Positions 41,112 to 51,235 of a stretch of 64,000 nt of DNA are shown here, piece after piece; position 1 is the first letter of the stretch; each line of letters begins with the position of its first letter. The DNA comes from Mucilaginibacter gotjawali. GTDB lineage: Bacteria; Bacteroidota; Bacteroidia; Sphingobacteriales; Sphingobacteriaceae. The notes below the pieces were generated by a model. The model made no database searches. It saw only the letters and a program-made list of their open reading frames with translations, and was not told the DNA's origin. The position numbers and the translations under genes are program-made. Location: the NCBI RefSeq assembly GCF_002355435.1, contig NZ_AP017313.1, positions 5,208,001 to 5,272,000 on the forward strand, in the 5' to 3' direction.

Positions 41112-42317
41112 TTATCTCCAAAAATCCGGTTGTTTATTTGTTCCCCTTAACGTACAATCCACACATTCCGGCTGTGCTCCCGTATGGCCAATGATCATTT
41201 CGGGCCCAATAGGCGGAATAACGATTATTGCAGCTACCGGTATCAGCGCGTCTTGCGGATTAGCCAGGTGGTTATAATTAAAATATACATTTTCCTGGTT
41301 AACGGCTACCGTTGCCCCGGCAGGTTTGTATTGCAGGTAAATGGAATCAAGTGTGCAATTAGGGTAAGGTTGTGCAGGCACCCAGCCCGGTAATTGCTGG
41401 TCTGTAATAAAAATCCGTTTACTGGTAACCGTTCCTGCACTTACATAACCAATCACCGCTTCAGACGGGTTTTTGGTTGAATGGATATTCCCGTTTATTT
41501 GCGAGGGCTGTGCATCAAATATGCTCCCTAATTGTTCGGTATTGGTTTTTAATATTTGCCAAAATTTATAGGCATCGGCGGTTAAAGCATACTCTCTCAC
41601 CATAATGCTGTATTTTGTCCCCAGTTTTTCCGAAGTGGATGAAACAAATGTGAGCGGGTTATTTGTGATCACATTTTGCGACAATTTAGCCGAAGACCCC
41701 AGAATGATCGTGCTTGAGGTGTCATTTCCCCAGCAATTATACACCTCGTTTGCCGGAAAAACCCGCTCTACAACGGTGTCGCCATTGGATACGTAGCCTG
41801 ATTGATAGTAAGAGTGAAATACCCATGTTTCCTGGTAATCCCATCGGTAATATCTGGTATTATTTACAGCATCGTGGGTGCCTGCATTAATTTGGATGCC
41901 TTTGTTTTCAACGTTAAAACTAATCGTATCAACCGGGGGTGCGTTTACTACCGGCACAAAATCTGAAAGGTATTCATTGTCGGCCGTTTTAATTCTTAAA
42001 CGGTATTTCCTGTTATTATCAAGCTGCAAACTACCAATACCGTAACTACCTTTGCGCGTTTCGGTCAAGGGGTATATGGTGTTCTGATCGCTCTCAATCG
42101 TCAAAACAGCACCAGTCAGCGGGTTTAAAGTTATTTTGCTGGCGAGGTTTACCGTATGACTAAGCTTAAAAATGGTAGAGTCGGGGCCGTTATTAATCAC
42201 ACCTTCAACCACGAGGTAACTACCCGGCGCTGATATTGCAGGCGGATTATAAAGTTTTTTACAGCTGACCGATATGACCATAAGTATAAAATAAAGATAT
42301 CTATGACGACGACTCAT
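41112..42317 (-). CDS. DUF4249 lipoprotein (copy 1)
   Basis: 401 residues: SCKKLYNPPAISAPGSYLVVEGVINNGPDST at the N-terminus, RWDYQETWVFHSYYQSGY in the middle and PECVDCTLRGTNKQPDFW at the end, matching the neighbour almost motif for motif. It starts 8 bases after the TonB receptor stop, so the receptor and both DUF4249 genes share a transcript. It probably binds the ligand or caps the receptor on the cell surface; inferred. Confidence 0.88.
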   Translation of the reverse strand: MSRRHRYLYFILMVISVSCKKLYNPPAISAPGSYLVVEGVINNGPDSTIFKLSHTVNLASKITLNPLTGAVLTIESDQNTIYPLTETRKGSYGIGSLQLDNNRKYRLRIKTADNEYLSDFVPVVNAPPVDTISFNVENKGIQINAGTHDAVNNTRYYRWDYQETWVFHSYYQSGYVSNGDTVVERVFPANEVYNCWGNDTSSTIILGSSAKLSQNVITNNPLTFVSSTSEKLGTKYSIMVREYALTADAYKFWQILKTNTEQLGSIFDAQPSQINGNIHSTKNPSEAVIGYVSAGTVTSKRIFITDQQLPGWVPAQPYPNCTLDSIYLQYKPAGATVAVNQENVYFNYNHLANPQDALIPVAAIIVIPPIGPEMIIGHTGAQPECVDCTLRGTNKQPDFWR

Positions 42318-42325
42318 AGCGGGGG

Positions 42326-45091
42326 TTAAAATCTTATATTATAATTGATAAATGGTATGGGCGAGGCGAAAATGGATAATTTATACCCGCTGATCACCCC
42401 GCTTTGTTCTGTAAAAAATGTTGAATAAGCATTTTGGCGGCCGGTTAAGTTGTACACGCCCACCGTCCATGAATTGTGCGTTTTTTGATGCACCCTGTGA
42501 TTGCCTTCAATATTTATGGAAAAATCGGACCTGAAATAATCAGGGATCCGGTAAGCATTGCGATCTGAATAAAACACCCTCTCTGAACCAGCATACTCAT
42601 ATTTGGCTATGGGCAAAGTAATTGGCCGGCCGGTGCTGTATGACAGATCCAACGATACGCTGTAACGGTGTGTAAAACGATAATTACCGGTAAAATTGAA
42701 CGAGCTTGGCTTGTCGTAATTTGCCGGATACCATTTGCCTTCGTTGATCAGCTCACCCGCATTGGGGTCGTCCTGCTTAAGGAAGGTGCGCGAATAGGTA
42801 TAGCTGATCCATCCGTTTAATTTACCGGCCGTTTTTTTAAGCAAAAATTCGGCGCCATAGGCTTTGCCTTTTGTATTGATCACGTCCTGCTCAATGTGCT
42901 GGTTTAATAACAGCACAGCGCCGCTTTTATAATCCAGGTAATTTCTCAGCCGCTTGTAATACACCTCGACCGACATTTCGATGGTGTTTTGTTTCGCATT
43001 CTGAAAAAGACCAAGGGATATCTGGTCGCCGCTTTCAGGTTTTAAATTGGGGTCACTTAATTTATAAACATCAGTTGGCGAAATAGAGGTTGAGTTTGAT
43101 AACAGGTGGATATACTGGTGCAACGTATTATAACCCGCTTTAACAGAAAGGTTATCATTCAATAAATACCGGGCCGATAGCCTTATGTCAGGGGAAATAT
43201 AGGTTTTTATGAAATGTCCCTGGCCATAAGCCGTGCTATCTAAAACATTATCAGGCTCTTTGGGTAAGTTGGGGGCGTAATTATCCACGGTTTGCGGGCC
43301 GAGGTAATTGTAAATATTAAACCTCACCCCCGCGCTGATTGAAAAATTAGCGCTTACATCATATTTATCTCCAAGGTATAATGCGCTTTCGAGGGCCTGC
43401 TCAGGCGCCACCACCTGGGGCAGCACCAACGACTGTGCTCCAAGTGGCTCAAAAGTTCCCGGATTGATATGGTAAAGGATGGAGTTTAAGCCAAAATCAA
43501 TGGTGTGCTTATTATTCAGATAATAGGTATAATCTGCTTTAAAATTTGATTGATTAATATTAAAAGCCAGATCATAACCATTAACGGGATTGGCTTTGCT
43601 GTTAATATCATACTGGTACCTGTCAAACCCTGCCGAAATCAAACTGAACAGCTTTGTGCTGTAATTGTGTTTCCATTTAAGGGATACACTTTTATTGCTG
43701 TAGGAATAAGTAGTATCGCTGTTCAGTTTAAACTTATCATTACTGATATAGCTGGAGAGATAAAGGTTATTTTTATCGTTGATTTGGTGGCTGATATCAA
43801 GATTTACATCGTAAAATGAAGCGGAGCTGTGTTTATACGCGTCGGGCAGTAAGTTTAACAACCAGTTTGAATAGGTTGTACGGGCGCCAAATATAAAAGA
43901 GGTTTTGTCTTTTACTATCGGGCCCTCCACGTTAAGCCGGCTGGTTAATAAACCAATACCTGCTGAGCCGGTAAATATTTTTTTATTCCCTTCGCGGTTG
44001 GTTACTTCCAGTACGGATGAAAGCCGCCCGCCAAATTTTTCGGGGATACTGCTTTTATACAGTTCAATATCCTTAACAATATCGGGGTTAAAGGCGGCAA
44101 AAAAGCCAAAAAAGTGTGCAGGATTATAAATGGTGGCGCCATTAAGCAAAATCAAATTCTCATCTGCCGAGCCACCCCTAACATTAAACCCTGTTGTGGC
44201 CTCGCCTACAGAGGTAACGCCAGGCAGGGTTAAAATTACTTTTAACACGTCAGTTTCGCCAAAAGCGGTAGGGATCTGCTTGATATTTTTTATGTCGAGC
44301 CGGGTAACGCCAAGTTCCACACTGCGCACATTGGCTACCTTATCGGCCGATATTTTAACTTCCTTCAGGCTGTTTACCTGTTCCTGCATTTCAATAATCA
44401 GCTTTCCATCATTATAAAGGATAGTTTGGCGCCGCGTATCACGCATACCCAGCCCGCGGACAATAAGTATATGCCTGCCCCTTGGCAGCGTTATGGTAAA
44501 ATAACCAAACTGATCGGTAGCTACCCCTGTTTTTGTGTTAGCTACATAAATACTCGCCCCAACTACGGCCTCGCCCGATTTAATATTGCGCACGTACCCG
44601 CTTAGTGTTGCGTTGCCCGGCTTTATGGTATTTGTGCGGGTGCCAATTTCATAAAGCTTATTCTCAGTAGTAGCATCAGGCACATTTTTATCTTTATCAT
44701 CCGTATAGTCGGCCACTGCAGCCGTTTGCGCATTGTTTACAGGTGCCATGCTTGTAAAACCGGGGGCCAGGTCTGTTTTAATTTGCCTGCCTTTTGTAAT
44801 AAACACCTGCTGCGATGAGGTTACGGCAAAATGATAATTGGTGTTTTTGAACGCCGCGTACAAAATACTCTCCAAAGGTTGTTCAGTTATTTGCAGGGTT
44901 ACCCGCAAACTGTCAAACTGCGCCGGGTCGTAATAAAAACGGGCGCTGCTTTTAGATTCCAGGTCAGCGGCAAATTGTGCAATAGTTGCCTGTTGAAAGT
45001 TACAACTGATGAGTTTTGCATTTTTTTGTTGTGCCAGGGCGGTTTGTAAGAAAAACAAAACGCAAAGAGTGATAAGGTATGTTTTTCTCAT
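42326..45091 (-). CDS. TonB-dependent receptor with STN and carboxypeptidase-like domains
   Basis: The start at 45091 gives a signal peptide (YLITLCVLFFLQTALAQ). About 920 residues: an STN domain (NAKLISCNFQQATIAQFAADLESKS, about 25-100), a CarboxypepD_reg-like domain (ATLSGYVRNIKSGEAVVGASIYV, about 160-240), a plug (VLKVILTLPGVTSVGEATTGFNVRGG, about 280-400) and a 22-strand barrel ending in INYNIRF. It imports large ligands across the outer membrane using TonB energy. The STN domain usually signals to a FecR anti-sigma, but no fecIR pair is next to it. Confidence 0.93.
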   Translation of the reverse strand: MRKTYLITLCVLFFLQTALAQQKNAKLISCNFQQATIAQFAADLESKSSARFYYDPAQFDSLRVTLQITEQPLESILYAAFKNTNYHFAVTSSQQVFITKGRQIKTDLAPGFTSMAPVNNAQTAAVADYTDDKDKNVPDATTENKLYEIGTRTNTIKPGNATLSGYVRNIKSGEAVVGASIYVANTKTGVATDQFGYFTITLPRGRHILIVRGLGMRDTRRQTILYNDGKLIIEMQEQVNSLKEVKISADKVANVRSVELGVTRLDIKNIKQIPTAFGETDVLKVILTLPGVTSVGEATTGFNVRGGSADENLILLNGATIYNPAHFFGFFAAFNPDIVKDIELYKSSIPEKFGGRLSSVLEVTNREGNKKIFTGSAGIGLLTSRLNVEGPIVKDKTSFIFGARTTYSNWLLNLLPDAYKHSSASFYDVNLDISHQINDKNNLYLSSYISNDKFKLNSDTTYSYSNKSVSLKWKHNYSTKLFSLISAGFDRYQYDINSKANPVNGYDLAFNINQSNFKADYTYYLNNKHTIDFGLNSILYHINPGTFEPLGAQSLVLPQVVAPEQALESALYLGDKYDVSANFSISAGVRFNIYNYLGPQTVDNYAPNLPKEPDNVLDSTAYGQGHFIKTYISPDIRLSARYLLNDNLSVKAGYNTLHQYIHLLSNSTSISPTDVYKLSDPNLKPESGDQISLGLFQNAKQNTIEMSVEVYYKRLRNYLDYKSGAVLLLNQHIEQDVINTKGKAYGAEFLLKKTAGKLNGWISYTYSRTFLKQDDPNAGELINEGKWYPANYDKPSSFNFTGNYRFTHRYSVSLDLSYSTGRPITLPIAKYEYAGSERVFYSDRNAYRIPDYFRSDFSINIEGNHRVHQKTHNSWTVGVYNLTGRQNAYSTFFTEQSGVISGYKLSIFASPIPFINYNIRF

Positions 45092-45092
45092 G

Positions 45093-45842
45093 TTATTTTG
45101 ATATTTGGTCATAATAAGATGCTATTTTGACCATAGCCTCTTCAGGTTCCCTGCGAAAATTTAATTGACTTGTTCTGATATATTGCTGCACCTGTTTCTT
45201 TTTATCCTTTAAAACATCCAGCATCGAACTTTTGCTGCTGATCTCGTAGTACACATTGTTTTTCCGGATATAATAGCTTTTTACCGGATTAAAATAAGAT
45301 TCGATAGTTGTCTGCCCGGCCGAAGTCTGGATATTTTTTGACCGCTTAGCCAGCACCTGCGTTTTACCGCTATACAGCTCATCATAATAACCGGATTGCA
45401 GGACAGTATTATTTGCCAGTGTGTCGGCATCTACGTTTACAAAGTGATGATCTAAATAATCAAAGCTGCTTACCTTCTCTTTAACCAATGCGAACTTGGT
45501 GAAATGATTGTAAAGCAAAACAACAACCTGGTCACTGTAAATATCATACAACATGGGTACCTGGCTAAAAGTGATCCCGTTATAATTAACAACACCCGGT
45601 GCAAACGCTTTTACATCCGAAAAATAGGCGTTCCCGGTTATTAAAGGGTCGTAATAGGTGTATTCGGTACCGTTATACAAGGATGATTGCTTTCCGATAG
45701 CAGCATAAAACAACGATAGTGTGCCATTCAAAGCGCCTTGCTGCGAACTGCTATCGGGTTTAGTTTGCTGTGAAAAAGATTTTTTGCTGACGATAAGGCA
45801 TAATATACCCCAGATTAAAGGTAAATAGGTCCGTCTTCTCAT
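45093..45842 (-). CDS. Secreted protein of unknown function preceding the TonB receptor
   Basis: 249 residues with signal peptide (LIWGILCLIVSKKSFSQQ). Features: LFYAAIGKQSSLYNGTEYTYYDPLITGNAYF near 45, VNYNGITFSQVPMLYDIYSDQVV, and a basic, helical C-terminus (DVLKDKKKQVQQYIRTSQLNFRREPEEAMVKIASYYDQ). It ends one base before the receptor start at 45091, so it is the first gene of the leftward receptor operon. Family not recognised. Confidence 0.7.
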   Translation of the reverse strand: MRRRTYLPLIWGILCLIVSKKSFSQQTKPDSSSQQGALNGTLSLFYAAIGKQSSLYNGTEYTYYDPLITGNAYFSDVKAFAPGVVNYNGITFSQVPMLYDIYSDQVVVLLYNHFTKFALVKEKVSSFDYLDHHFVNVDADTLANNTVLQSGYYDELYSGKTQVLAKRSKNIQTSAGQTTIESYFNPVKSYYIRKNNVYYEISSKSSMLDVLKDKKKQVQQYIRTSQLNFRREPEEAMVKIASYYDQISK

Positions 45843-46061
45843 AATTTAAGGTTAAGCAGGGAAATTACATTACTTTAAGTTAATAATCAATACGTTTCAA
45901 AAATTAAATTGCGACAGTGCTGATTTTATTTATTTTTCAATGTAACAATGTTATTGCATTTGCCAAATGAATTGGAAACGGCGCTGTTACCCCATGCTTT
46001 TTATAAATTGCAATGATTTATTAACTATTGAATTAAGTACAAAACAGCAGAAAAAGAATTT

Positions 46062-46328
46062 ATGAAAGCATTAAAATTACTGGCGTTATCGCTTTTGGTA
46101 ATGTTAAGTTTTAGCGCATCCGGGGCGCAGCAGGCACCACAAAAGCAACAGCAACCGAAGCAGCATCAGGTTTACCATCAAAAGCATCATCAATCCAAAC
46201 AGCGCAGTCACCATAAAAAAGCGCACAGCCGCCGGCACAAAAAACATCCCGGGCGAAAACACCGTGCCCATATGCTTAAGCATCGCCGCCATAGCATTCA
46301 TCATGCAAGGCAAAATAAAAAGAAATAA
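46062..46328 (+). CDS. Small secreted His/Lys/Arg-rich protein
   Basis: 88 residues. The signal peptide (LLALSLLVMLSFSASGAQ) is followed by about 64 residues that are almost all His, Lys, Arg and Gln (QVYHQKHHQSKQRSHHKK, RHKKHPGRKHRAHMLKHRRH). No acidic residue is present. The character suits metal (Ni, Cu, Zn) or polyanion binding outside the membrane; this is inference from composition. It shares a bidirectional terminator with infB. Confidence 0.6.
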   Translation: MKALKLLALSLLVMLSFSASGAQQAPQKQQQPKQHQVYHQKHHQSKQRSHHKKAHSRRHKKHPGRKHRAHMLKHRRHSIHHARQNKKK

Positions 46329-46331
46329 AAA

Positions 46332-46366
46332 AAGGCCCGCTGAATTACGCAGCGGGCCTTGCTATT
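46332..46366. terminator. Bidirectional intrinsic terminator
   Basis: AAGGCCCGCT (46332-46341) pairs perfectly with AGCGGGCCTT (46351-46360). An A-run on the left and TATTTTTT on the right serve both directions. It ends the His-rich gene and the leftward infB transcript. Confidence 0.85.
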
Positions 46367-46381
46367 TTTTACAGATGCCTG

Positions 46382-49363
46382 TTACAGCTTCCTTTTCACT
46401 TCTACATTTTCGTAAGCTTCCACAATATCGCCAACCTCAATGTTATTAAAGTTATTGATGTTCAAACCGCACTCATAACCGGCGCTAACTTCTTTCACGT
46501 CGTCTTTAAAGCGTTTCAACGAAGCCAATTCGCCGGTATAAACTACCACGCCTTCGCGGATGATCCGTATTTTGCTGTTGCGGTTGATCTTGCCATCCAG
46601 CACCATACAACCTGCAATGGTACCCACTTTGCTGATCTTGAACGTTTCGCGAATCTCCACATTGGCAACAATTTTCTCTTCGAAAGTTGGTGCAAGCATC
46701 CCTTCCATCGCCGCCTTGATCTCGTTGATCGCATCGTAAATAATGGAGTAAAGCCTGATGTCAATTTGTTCCTGCTCGGCCAGTTTACGCGCACTGCCTG
46801 ACGGCCGCACCTGGAAACCTATGATGATCGCATCTGATGCCGAAGCCAGCAATACATCCGATTCGGAGATCTGCCCAACAGCTTTCGAGATGATATTCAC
46901 CTGGATCTGCTCGGTAGATAGTTTCAGCAATGAATCTGACAATGCTTCGATTGATCCATCCACGTCACCTTTCACAATAATATTCAGCTCCTTAAAGTTA
47001 CCAACTGCCAAACGGCGGCCAATTTCATCAAGGGTGATATGTTTTTGCGTACGTAAGCCCTGTTCGCGTTGTAACTGCAAGCGTTTATTGGCAATTTCAC
47101 GTGCCTCAACTTCACTTTCAAGCGCGTTAAATTTATCACCGGCAGTTGGTGCACCCTGCATACCCAATACCTGTACCGGGGTTGACGGACCAGCCTTTTC
47201 AACCCGTTGGCCACGTTCGTTGGTCAATGCCTTTACTCGCCCGCTATAACAACCGGCAAGTATCGGGTCGCCCACACGTAATGTACCTGCCTGTACCAGG
47301 ATGGTGGTAACAATACCACGGCCTTTATCAAGGGCAGCTTCTATTACGGTACCAACGGCACGTTTATTCGGATTCGCTTTTAACTCGAGTAATTCGGCTT
47401 CCAGCAATACTTTTTCTAAAAGTAATTCTACGTTCAGACCGGTTTTGGCTGATATTTCCTGCGACTGGTATTTACCGCCCCATTCTTCAACCAAAATATT
47501 CATGGCTGATAATTGCTCGCGCACCTTATCAGCGTTTGCACCCGGTTTATCTATTTTATTGAATGCGAAGATGATCGGCGCGCCGGCAGCTTGTGCGTGG
47601 TTGATGGCCTCGCGGGTTTGCGGCATCACGCTATCGTCAGCAGCAATTACAATAATTACAATGTCAGTTACCTGGGCACCCCTGGCACGCATCGCGGTAA
47701 ACGCTTCGTGGCCCGGTGTATCCAAAAACGTGATCTTACCTTTATCGCCCGGCAGTGTTACCTCGTAAGCACCAATGTGCTGGGTAATACCGCCTGCTTC
47801 GCCACCAATTACGTTGGTTTTGCGGATAAAGTCGAGCAATGATGTTTTACCGTGGTCAACGTGGCCCATGATGGTAACAATCGGTGCACGTGGTATCAGG
47901 TCAGCCGGATCATCCGGTTGGTCAAGGCTGCCTTCTTCGTCCTGTGGTTTTACAAATTCAACCTGGTAGCCAAATTCATCAGCCACAATACTCAGCGTTT
48001 CCGCATCAAGCCTTTGGTTGATTGAAACGAACATGCCCAGGCTCATACAAGTGGAAATGATCTGCGTAACAGACACATCCATCATCGAAGCCAGTTCATT
48101 GGCCGTTACAAACTCGGTAACCTTTAATACTTTTGCCTGCAATTCGTTTTCCATGGCCAGTTCTTCAGCAGAAGCGGCAACATCATCACGTTTTTGACGG
48201 CGGAACTTGGCACGCTGCGCGAATTTACCGGATTTACCGGCACCGCTTAGGCGTGCTAAAGTTGCCTTTATTTGGTCTTGTATATCTTTTTCTGTAGGTT
48301 CTTCTTTCGGCCCGTTGTTTTGAGCTGCGCTCCGGTTCCTGAAATCAGGGCGGTTGCCGGCTCCTGCGTTGCCGCCACCTGGTCCGCCTGCCGGCGGGTT
48401 GTTACCACGGTTCCTGAAATCAGGACGGTTACCGCCATGCGGCTGTTGCTGGCCCGGAGGGTTTGCAGCCTGCTGGCCCGGGTTATTACCCGGATGGTTG
48501 CCATGATGATCTTTACGCTTACGTTTGCGTTTATGATCCTGGGCGTTATTGGTGTTTGAAGACGAAGCTACCGGGTTGCGTTTTGGCGCATCAACCGGCA
48601 ATTGTATTTTGCCAATAACGTTTGGCCCTGTTAAACGCTCTGCTTTCGCACGGATCACCTCAGGCTCCTGTGGTTCTTCAGGGGCCGGGGCTTCTGCAAC
48701 CGGTTCGGGTTTTGGTTCAACCTTAACAGGTTCGGCAATAACTTCTGGCGCCTTAACCTCCGCTATTTTAACTTCTTCCTTCGGTGCTTCCGGAATAATT
48801 TCTTTCGGCTGTTCCTTTACAGGCTCCGGCTCCGGTTTGGGAGCAACAACCTCAGGTTTAACAACCTCCACTACCGGCGCTTTAACTTCAACAGGTTTTT
48901 CAACCGGCTGAGCTTTAGCGTTCAAATTATCCAGGTCAATTTTACCAACCACTTTTACACCCGGTAAAGCATCAGCATGTTCTTCTGCTCTTATTGGTGC
49001 AACAGGTTCAACCGGTTTTGGCTTTTCAGCTACCGGCGGGGTAAAATGGTGGCCGGCATTTTTTATAAGGATCTCCTCGTTTTCGAAATCTCTCGAACGA
49101 CGGGTTTCAGCGGGCTTTTCAGGAATCTGTACCGGTTCTTCTTTCCGGATCTTGCCGATACTGATCTGCTTTGCTTCTTCCTTAATAATTTTATCTACAG
49201 CAAATTCTTTTAACAGAGCGTTGTACATATCGCCATCAAGCAAGGCCATAGGGTGCTTTTGTACCTTGTACCCTTTTTTTGCTAAAAAGTCAACAATGGT
49301 ACCCGTACCGATATTCAGCTCTTTTGCTGCTGTAAATAATTTTATTGATTTGTCTTCTGACAT
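46382..49363 (-). CDS. infB: Translation initiation factor IF-2
   Basis: 993 residues. An N-terminal IF2_N fold (KLFTAAKELNIGTGTIVDFLAKKGYKV), then a long low-complexity linker rich in Pro/Glu/Val (about 100-250), then Asn/Gly/Pro-rich repeats with a doubled NRPDFRNR. A second IF2_N-like segment precedes the GTPase: G1 GHVDHGKTSLLD near 500, G3 DTPGHEAF, G4 NKID. Domains II-IV follow. It places initiator tRNA on the 30S subunit and drives subunit joining. Last gene of rimP-nusA-infB. Confidence 0.97.
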   Translation of the reverse strand: MSEDKSIKLFTAAKELNIGTGTIVDFLAKKGYKVQKHPMALLDGDMYNALLKEFAVDKIIKEEAKQISIGKIRKEEPVQIPEKPAETRRSRDFENEEILIKNAGHHFTPPVAEKPKPVEPVAPIRAEEHADALPGVKVVGKIDLDNLNAKAQPVEKPVEVKAPVVEVVKPEVVAPKPEPEPVKEQPKEIIPEAPKEEVKIAEVKAPEVIAEPVKVEPKPEPVAEAPAPEEPQEPEVIRAKAERLTGPNVIGKIQLPVDAPKRNPVASSSNTNNAQDHKRKRKRKDHHGNHPGNNPGQQAANPPGQQQPHGGNRPDFRNRGNNPPAGGPGGGNAGAGNRPDFRNRSAAQNNGPKEEPTEKDIQDQIKATLARLSGAGKSGKFAQRAKFRRQKRDDVAASAEELAMENELQAKVLKVTEFVTANELASMMDVSVTQIISTCMSLGMFVSINQRLDAETLSIVADEFGYQVEFVKPQDEEGSLDQPDDPADLIPRAPIVTIMGHVDHGKTSLLDFIRKTNVIGGEAGGITQHIGAYEVTLPGDKGKITFLDTPGHEAFTAMRARGAQVTDIVIIVIAADDSVMPQTREAINHAQAAGAPIIFAFNKIDKPGANADKVREQLSAMNILVEEWGGKYQSQEISAKTGLNVELLLEKVLLEAELLELKANPNKRAVGTVIEAALDKGRGIVTTILVQAGTLRVGDPILAGCYSGRVKALTNERGQRVEKAGPSTPVQVLGMQGAPTAGDKFNALESEVEAREIANKRLQLQREQGLRTQKHITLDEIGRRLAVGNFKELNIIVKGDVDGSIEALSDSLLKLSTEQIQVNIISKAVGQISESDVLLASASDAIIIGFQVRPSGSARKLAEQEQIDIRLYSIIYDAINEIKAAMEGMLAPTFEEKIVANVEIRETFKISKVGTIAGCMVLDGKINRNSKIRIIREGVVVYTGELASLKRFKDDVKEVSAGYECGLNINNFNNIEVGDIVEAYENVEVKRKL

Positions 49364-49424
49364 TTATTATATGCTTTCTCTGCTTTTTTGTGCAAAAATA
49401 CGATTTTAATTTTGGTTATTATGA

Positions 49425-50660
49425 TTATTCGAACTCAGCTTGCAGAATTGATAACACATCCTTCACAGTTTCTTCTTCCAGGTCGGTGCGTTTTACCAAT
49501 TCGTTAACAGTTAATGCCAATACTGACTTGGCAGTATCCAGGCCGATTCGTTTAAATTCATCAATAATCCAGCTATCAATTTCGTCTGAAAATTCTTCTA
49601 TATCCACATCTTCATCCTGTTCGTCCGCTTCGCGGTAAACGTCGATCTCATAGCCTGTTAATTTACCGGCCAGTTTAATATTATGCCCGCCGCGGCCAAT
49701 CGCTAAGGATACCTGGTCGGGTTTTAAGTAAACTGCTGCGGTTTTTTTCTCATCGTCCAGTTTAATGGAGGTGATTTTTGCAGGAGATAATGCACGCTGG
49801 ATGTACAGCTGCAAATTATTGGTGTAATTGATTACGTCAATATTTTCGTTTTTTAACTCACGTACGATGCCATGGATGCGCGATCCTTTCATACCCACGC
49901 AAGCGCCAACAGGATCAATACGGTCGTCGTATGATTCAACGGCAACTTTAGCACGCTCACCCGGTTCGCGAACAATTTTTTTAATGGTGATCAGTCCGTC
50001 AAAAATTTCCGGCACTTCCATTTCAAACAAACGCTGCAAAAAAGCAGGCGCCGTTCGCGAAATGATGATCTTAGGGTTGCTGTTCAGCATATCTACCTTA
50101 TCAACCACCGCTTTAACCGTATCTCCCTTTTTAAAATAATCCGCAGGGATCTGTTCTGATTTTGGCAGCAATAACTCATTGCCTTCATCATCAAGCACCA
50201 GGGTTTCTTTTTTCCAAACCTGGTAAACTTCTCCGGTTACAATTTCCCCCACACGATCTTTATATTTTTTAAAGATCTCGTCTTTCTCCAATTCCAGAAT
50301 TTTTGAAACCAGCGTCTGGCGTGCCGCTAAAATAGCGCGGCGGCCGAAACTCTCCAGGGTGATCTGCTCAATATACTCGTCGCCCACCTGTAAGGTCGGA
50401 TCCAGTGTTCTTGCCTCTGCCAGTTCAATTTCCAGGTCGTCGTCCTCACTAAAACCGTCTTCCATCACCTTGCGCGTACGCCAGATCTCAAGGTCACCGT
50501 TGTCTGTGTTTACAATTACGTCGCAATTTTCATCGGTACCATACTTTTTCCTGATCATGCTTCTGAAAACGTCTTCCAGCACGCTCATCATGGTTGGGCG
50601 GTCGATGTTCTTGAAATCTTTAAATTCCTGAAAAGAATCAATTAAATTAATATTGCTCAT
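49425..50660 (-). CDS. nusA: Transcription termination/antitermination factor NusA
   Basis: 411 residues. The N-terminal domain (SFQEFKDFKNIDRPTMMSVLEDVFRSMIRKKYG) is followed by an S1 domain with GEIVTGEVYQVWKKETLVLD. Next are KH domains containing GACVGMKGSRIHGIVRELKNENIDVI and AIGRGGHNIKLAGKLTGYEIDV. An acidic C-terminus ends in an HhH-like motif. It binds RNA polymerase and nascent RNA to control pausing and termination. It lies 4 bases after rimP and 61 before infB, the standard order. Confidence 0.96.
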   Translation of the reverse strand: MSNINLIDSFQEFKDFKNIDRPTMMSVLEDVFRSMIRKKYGTDENCDVIVNTDNGDLEIWRTRKVMEDGFSEDDDLEIELAEARTLDPTLQVGDEYIEQITLESFGRRAILAARQTLVSKILELEKDEIFKKYKDRVGEIVTGEVYQVWKKETLVLDDEGNELLLPKSEQIPADYFKKGDTVKAVVDKVDMLNSNPKIIISRTAPAFLQRLFEMEVPEIFDGLITIKKIVREPGERAKVAVESYDDRIDPVGACVGMKGSRIHGIVRELKNENIDVINYTNNLQLYIQRALSPAKITSIKLDDEKKTAAVYLKPDQVSLAIGRGGHNIKLAGKLTGYEIDVYREADEQDEDVDIEEFSDEIDSWIIDEFKRIGLDTAKSVLALTVNELVKRTDLEEETVKDVLSILQAEFE

Positions 50661-50664
50661 TGTC

Positions 50665-51129
50665 TTACTTGAATGATATTAAAACTTTTGTCTCTGCTAT
50701 TTTATTTACGGGGATAACAACCTCAATAACTTCGGCTTTTTTTCCCTTTTCTTTTACTTTTTCTTCTATTACGATGGCATCTTCGGTTATGCTACTCAGT
50801 TTGCCTTCTCTTTTGGTGCCGTCGGCCATTTTGATGGCTAAGTTACGACCAATATTTTTAATATACTGCCTGATGAGTTTAAGCGGAACATCAAGCCCCG
50901 GCGATGAAACCTCCAGGTTATAGGCAGTTTCAATCACATTTTCCTCTTCCAGCTTAAAGCCCACGTACCTGCTTATGCCGGCAACATCATCAATGCCGAT
51001 GCCGTTATCGCCATCCACCAATATCACCAGTTTACCGTTCGGGTGCATTTTTATGTCGACGATAAACAGGTTGGGTTTATCAGCTATCTTCTCTTCAACC
51101 AGTTCTTTTACTCTTTTTTCAATATTCAT
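50665..51129 (-). CDS. rimP: Ribosome maturation factor RimP
   Basis: 154 residues. LFIVDIKMHPNGKLVILVDGDNGIGIDDVAGISRYVG (about 20-56) and AYNLEVSSPGLDVPLKLIRQYIKNIGR (about 68-94) are diagnostic of RimP. It assists late assembly of the 30S subunit. First gene of the rimP-nusA-infB cluster; the terminator of the gene upstream lies 31 bases before its start codon. Confidence 0.94.
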   Translation of the reverse strand: MNIEKRVKELVEEKIADKPNLFIVDIKMHPNGKLVILVDGDNGIGIDDVAGISRYVGFKLEEENVIETAYNLEVSSPGLDVPLKLIRQYIKNIGRNLAIKMADGTKREGKLSSITEDAIVIEEKVKEKGKKAEVIEVVIPVNKIAETKVLISFK

Positions 51130-51160
51130 TATCCCTTAGATAATTTGATTGATAAAATAA

Positions 51161-51187
51161 AAGAGGGGACAATCGCCCCCTCTTTTT
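51161..51187 (-). terminator. Intrinsic terminator upstream of rimP
   Basis: AAGAGGGG (51161-51168) pairs with CCCCTCTT (51177-51184). On the minus strand it is followed by TTATTTTATC. It would stop transcripts from the lipoprotein gene at 51376-51795 before rimP. Confidence 0.7.
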
Positions 51188-51235
51188 TAATTCAAATGCA
51201 AATATAAGGACTTTTATTGGGGTTTCAAAATGGTT

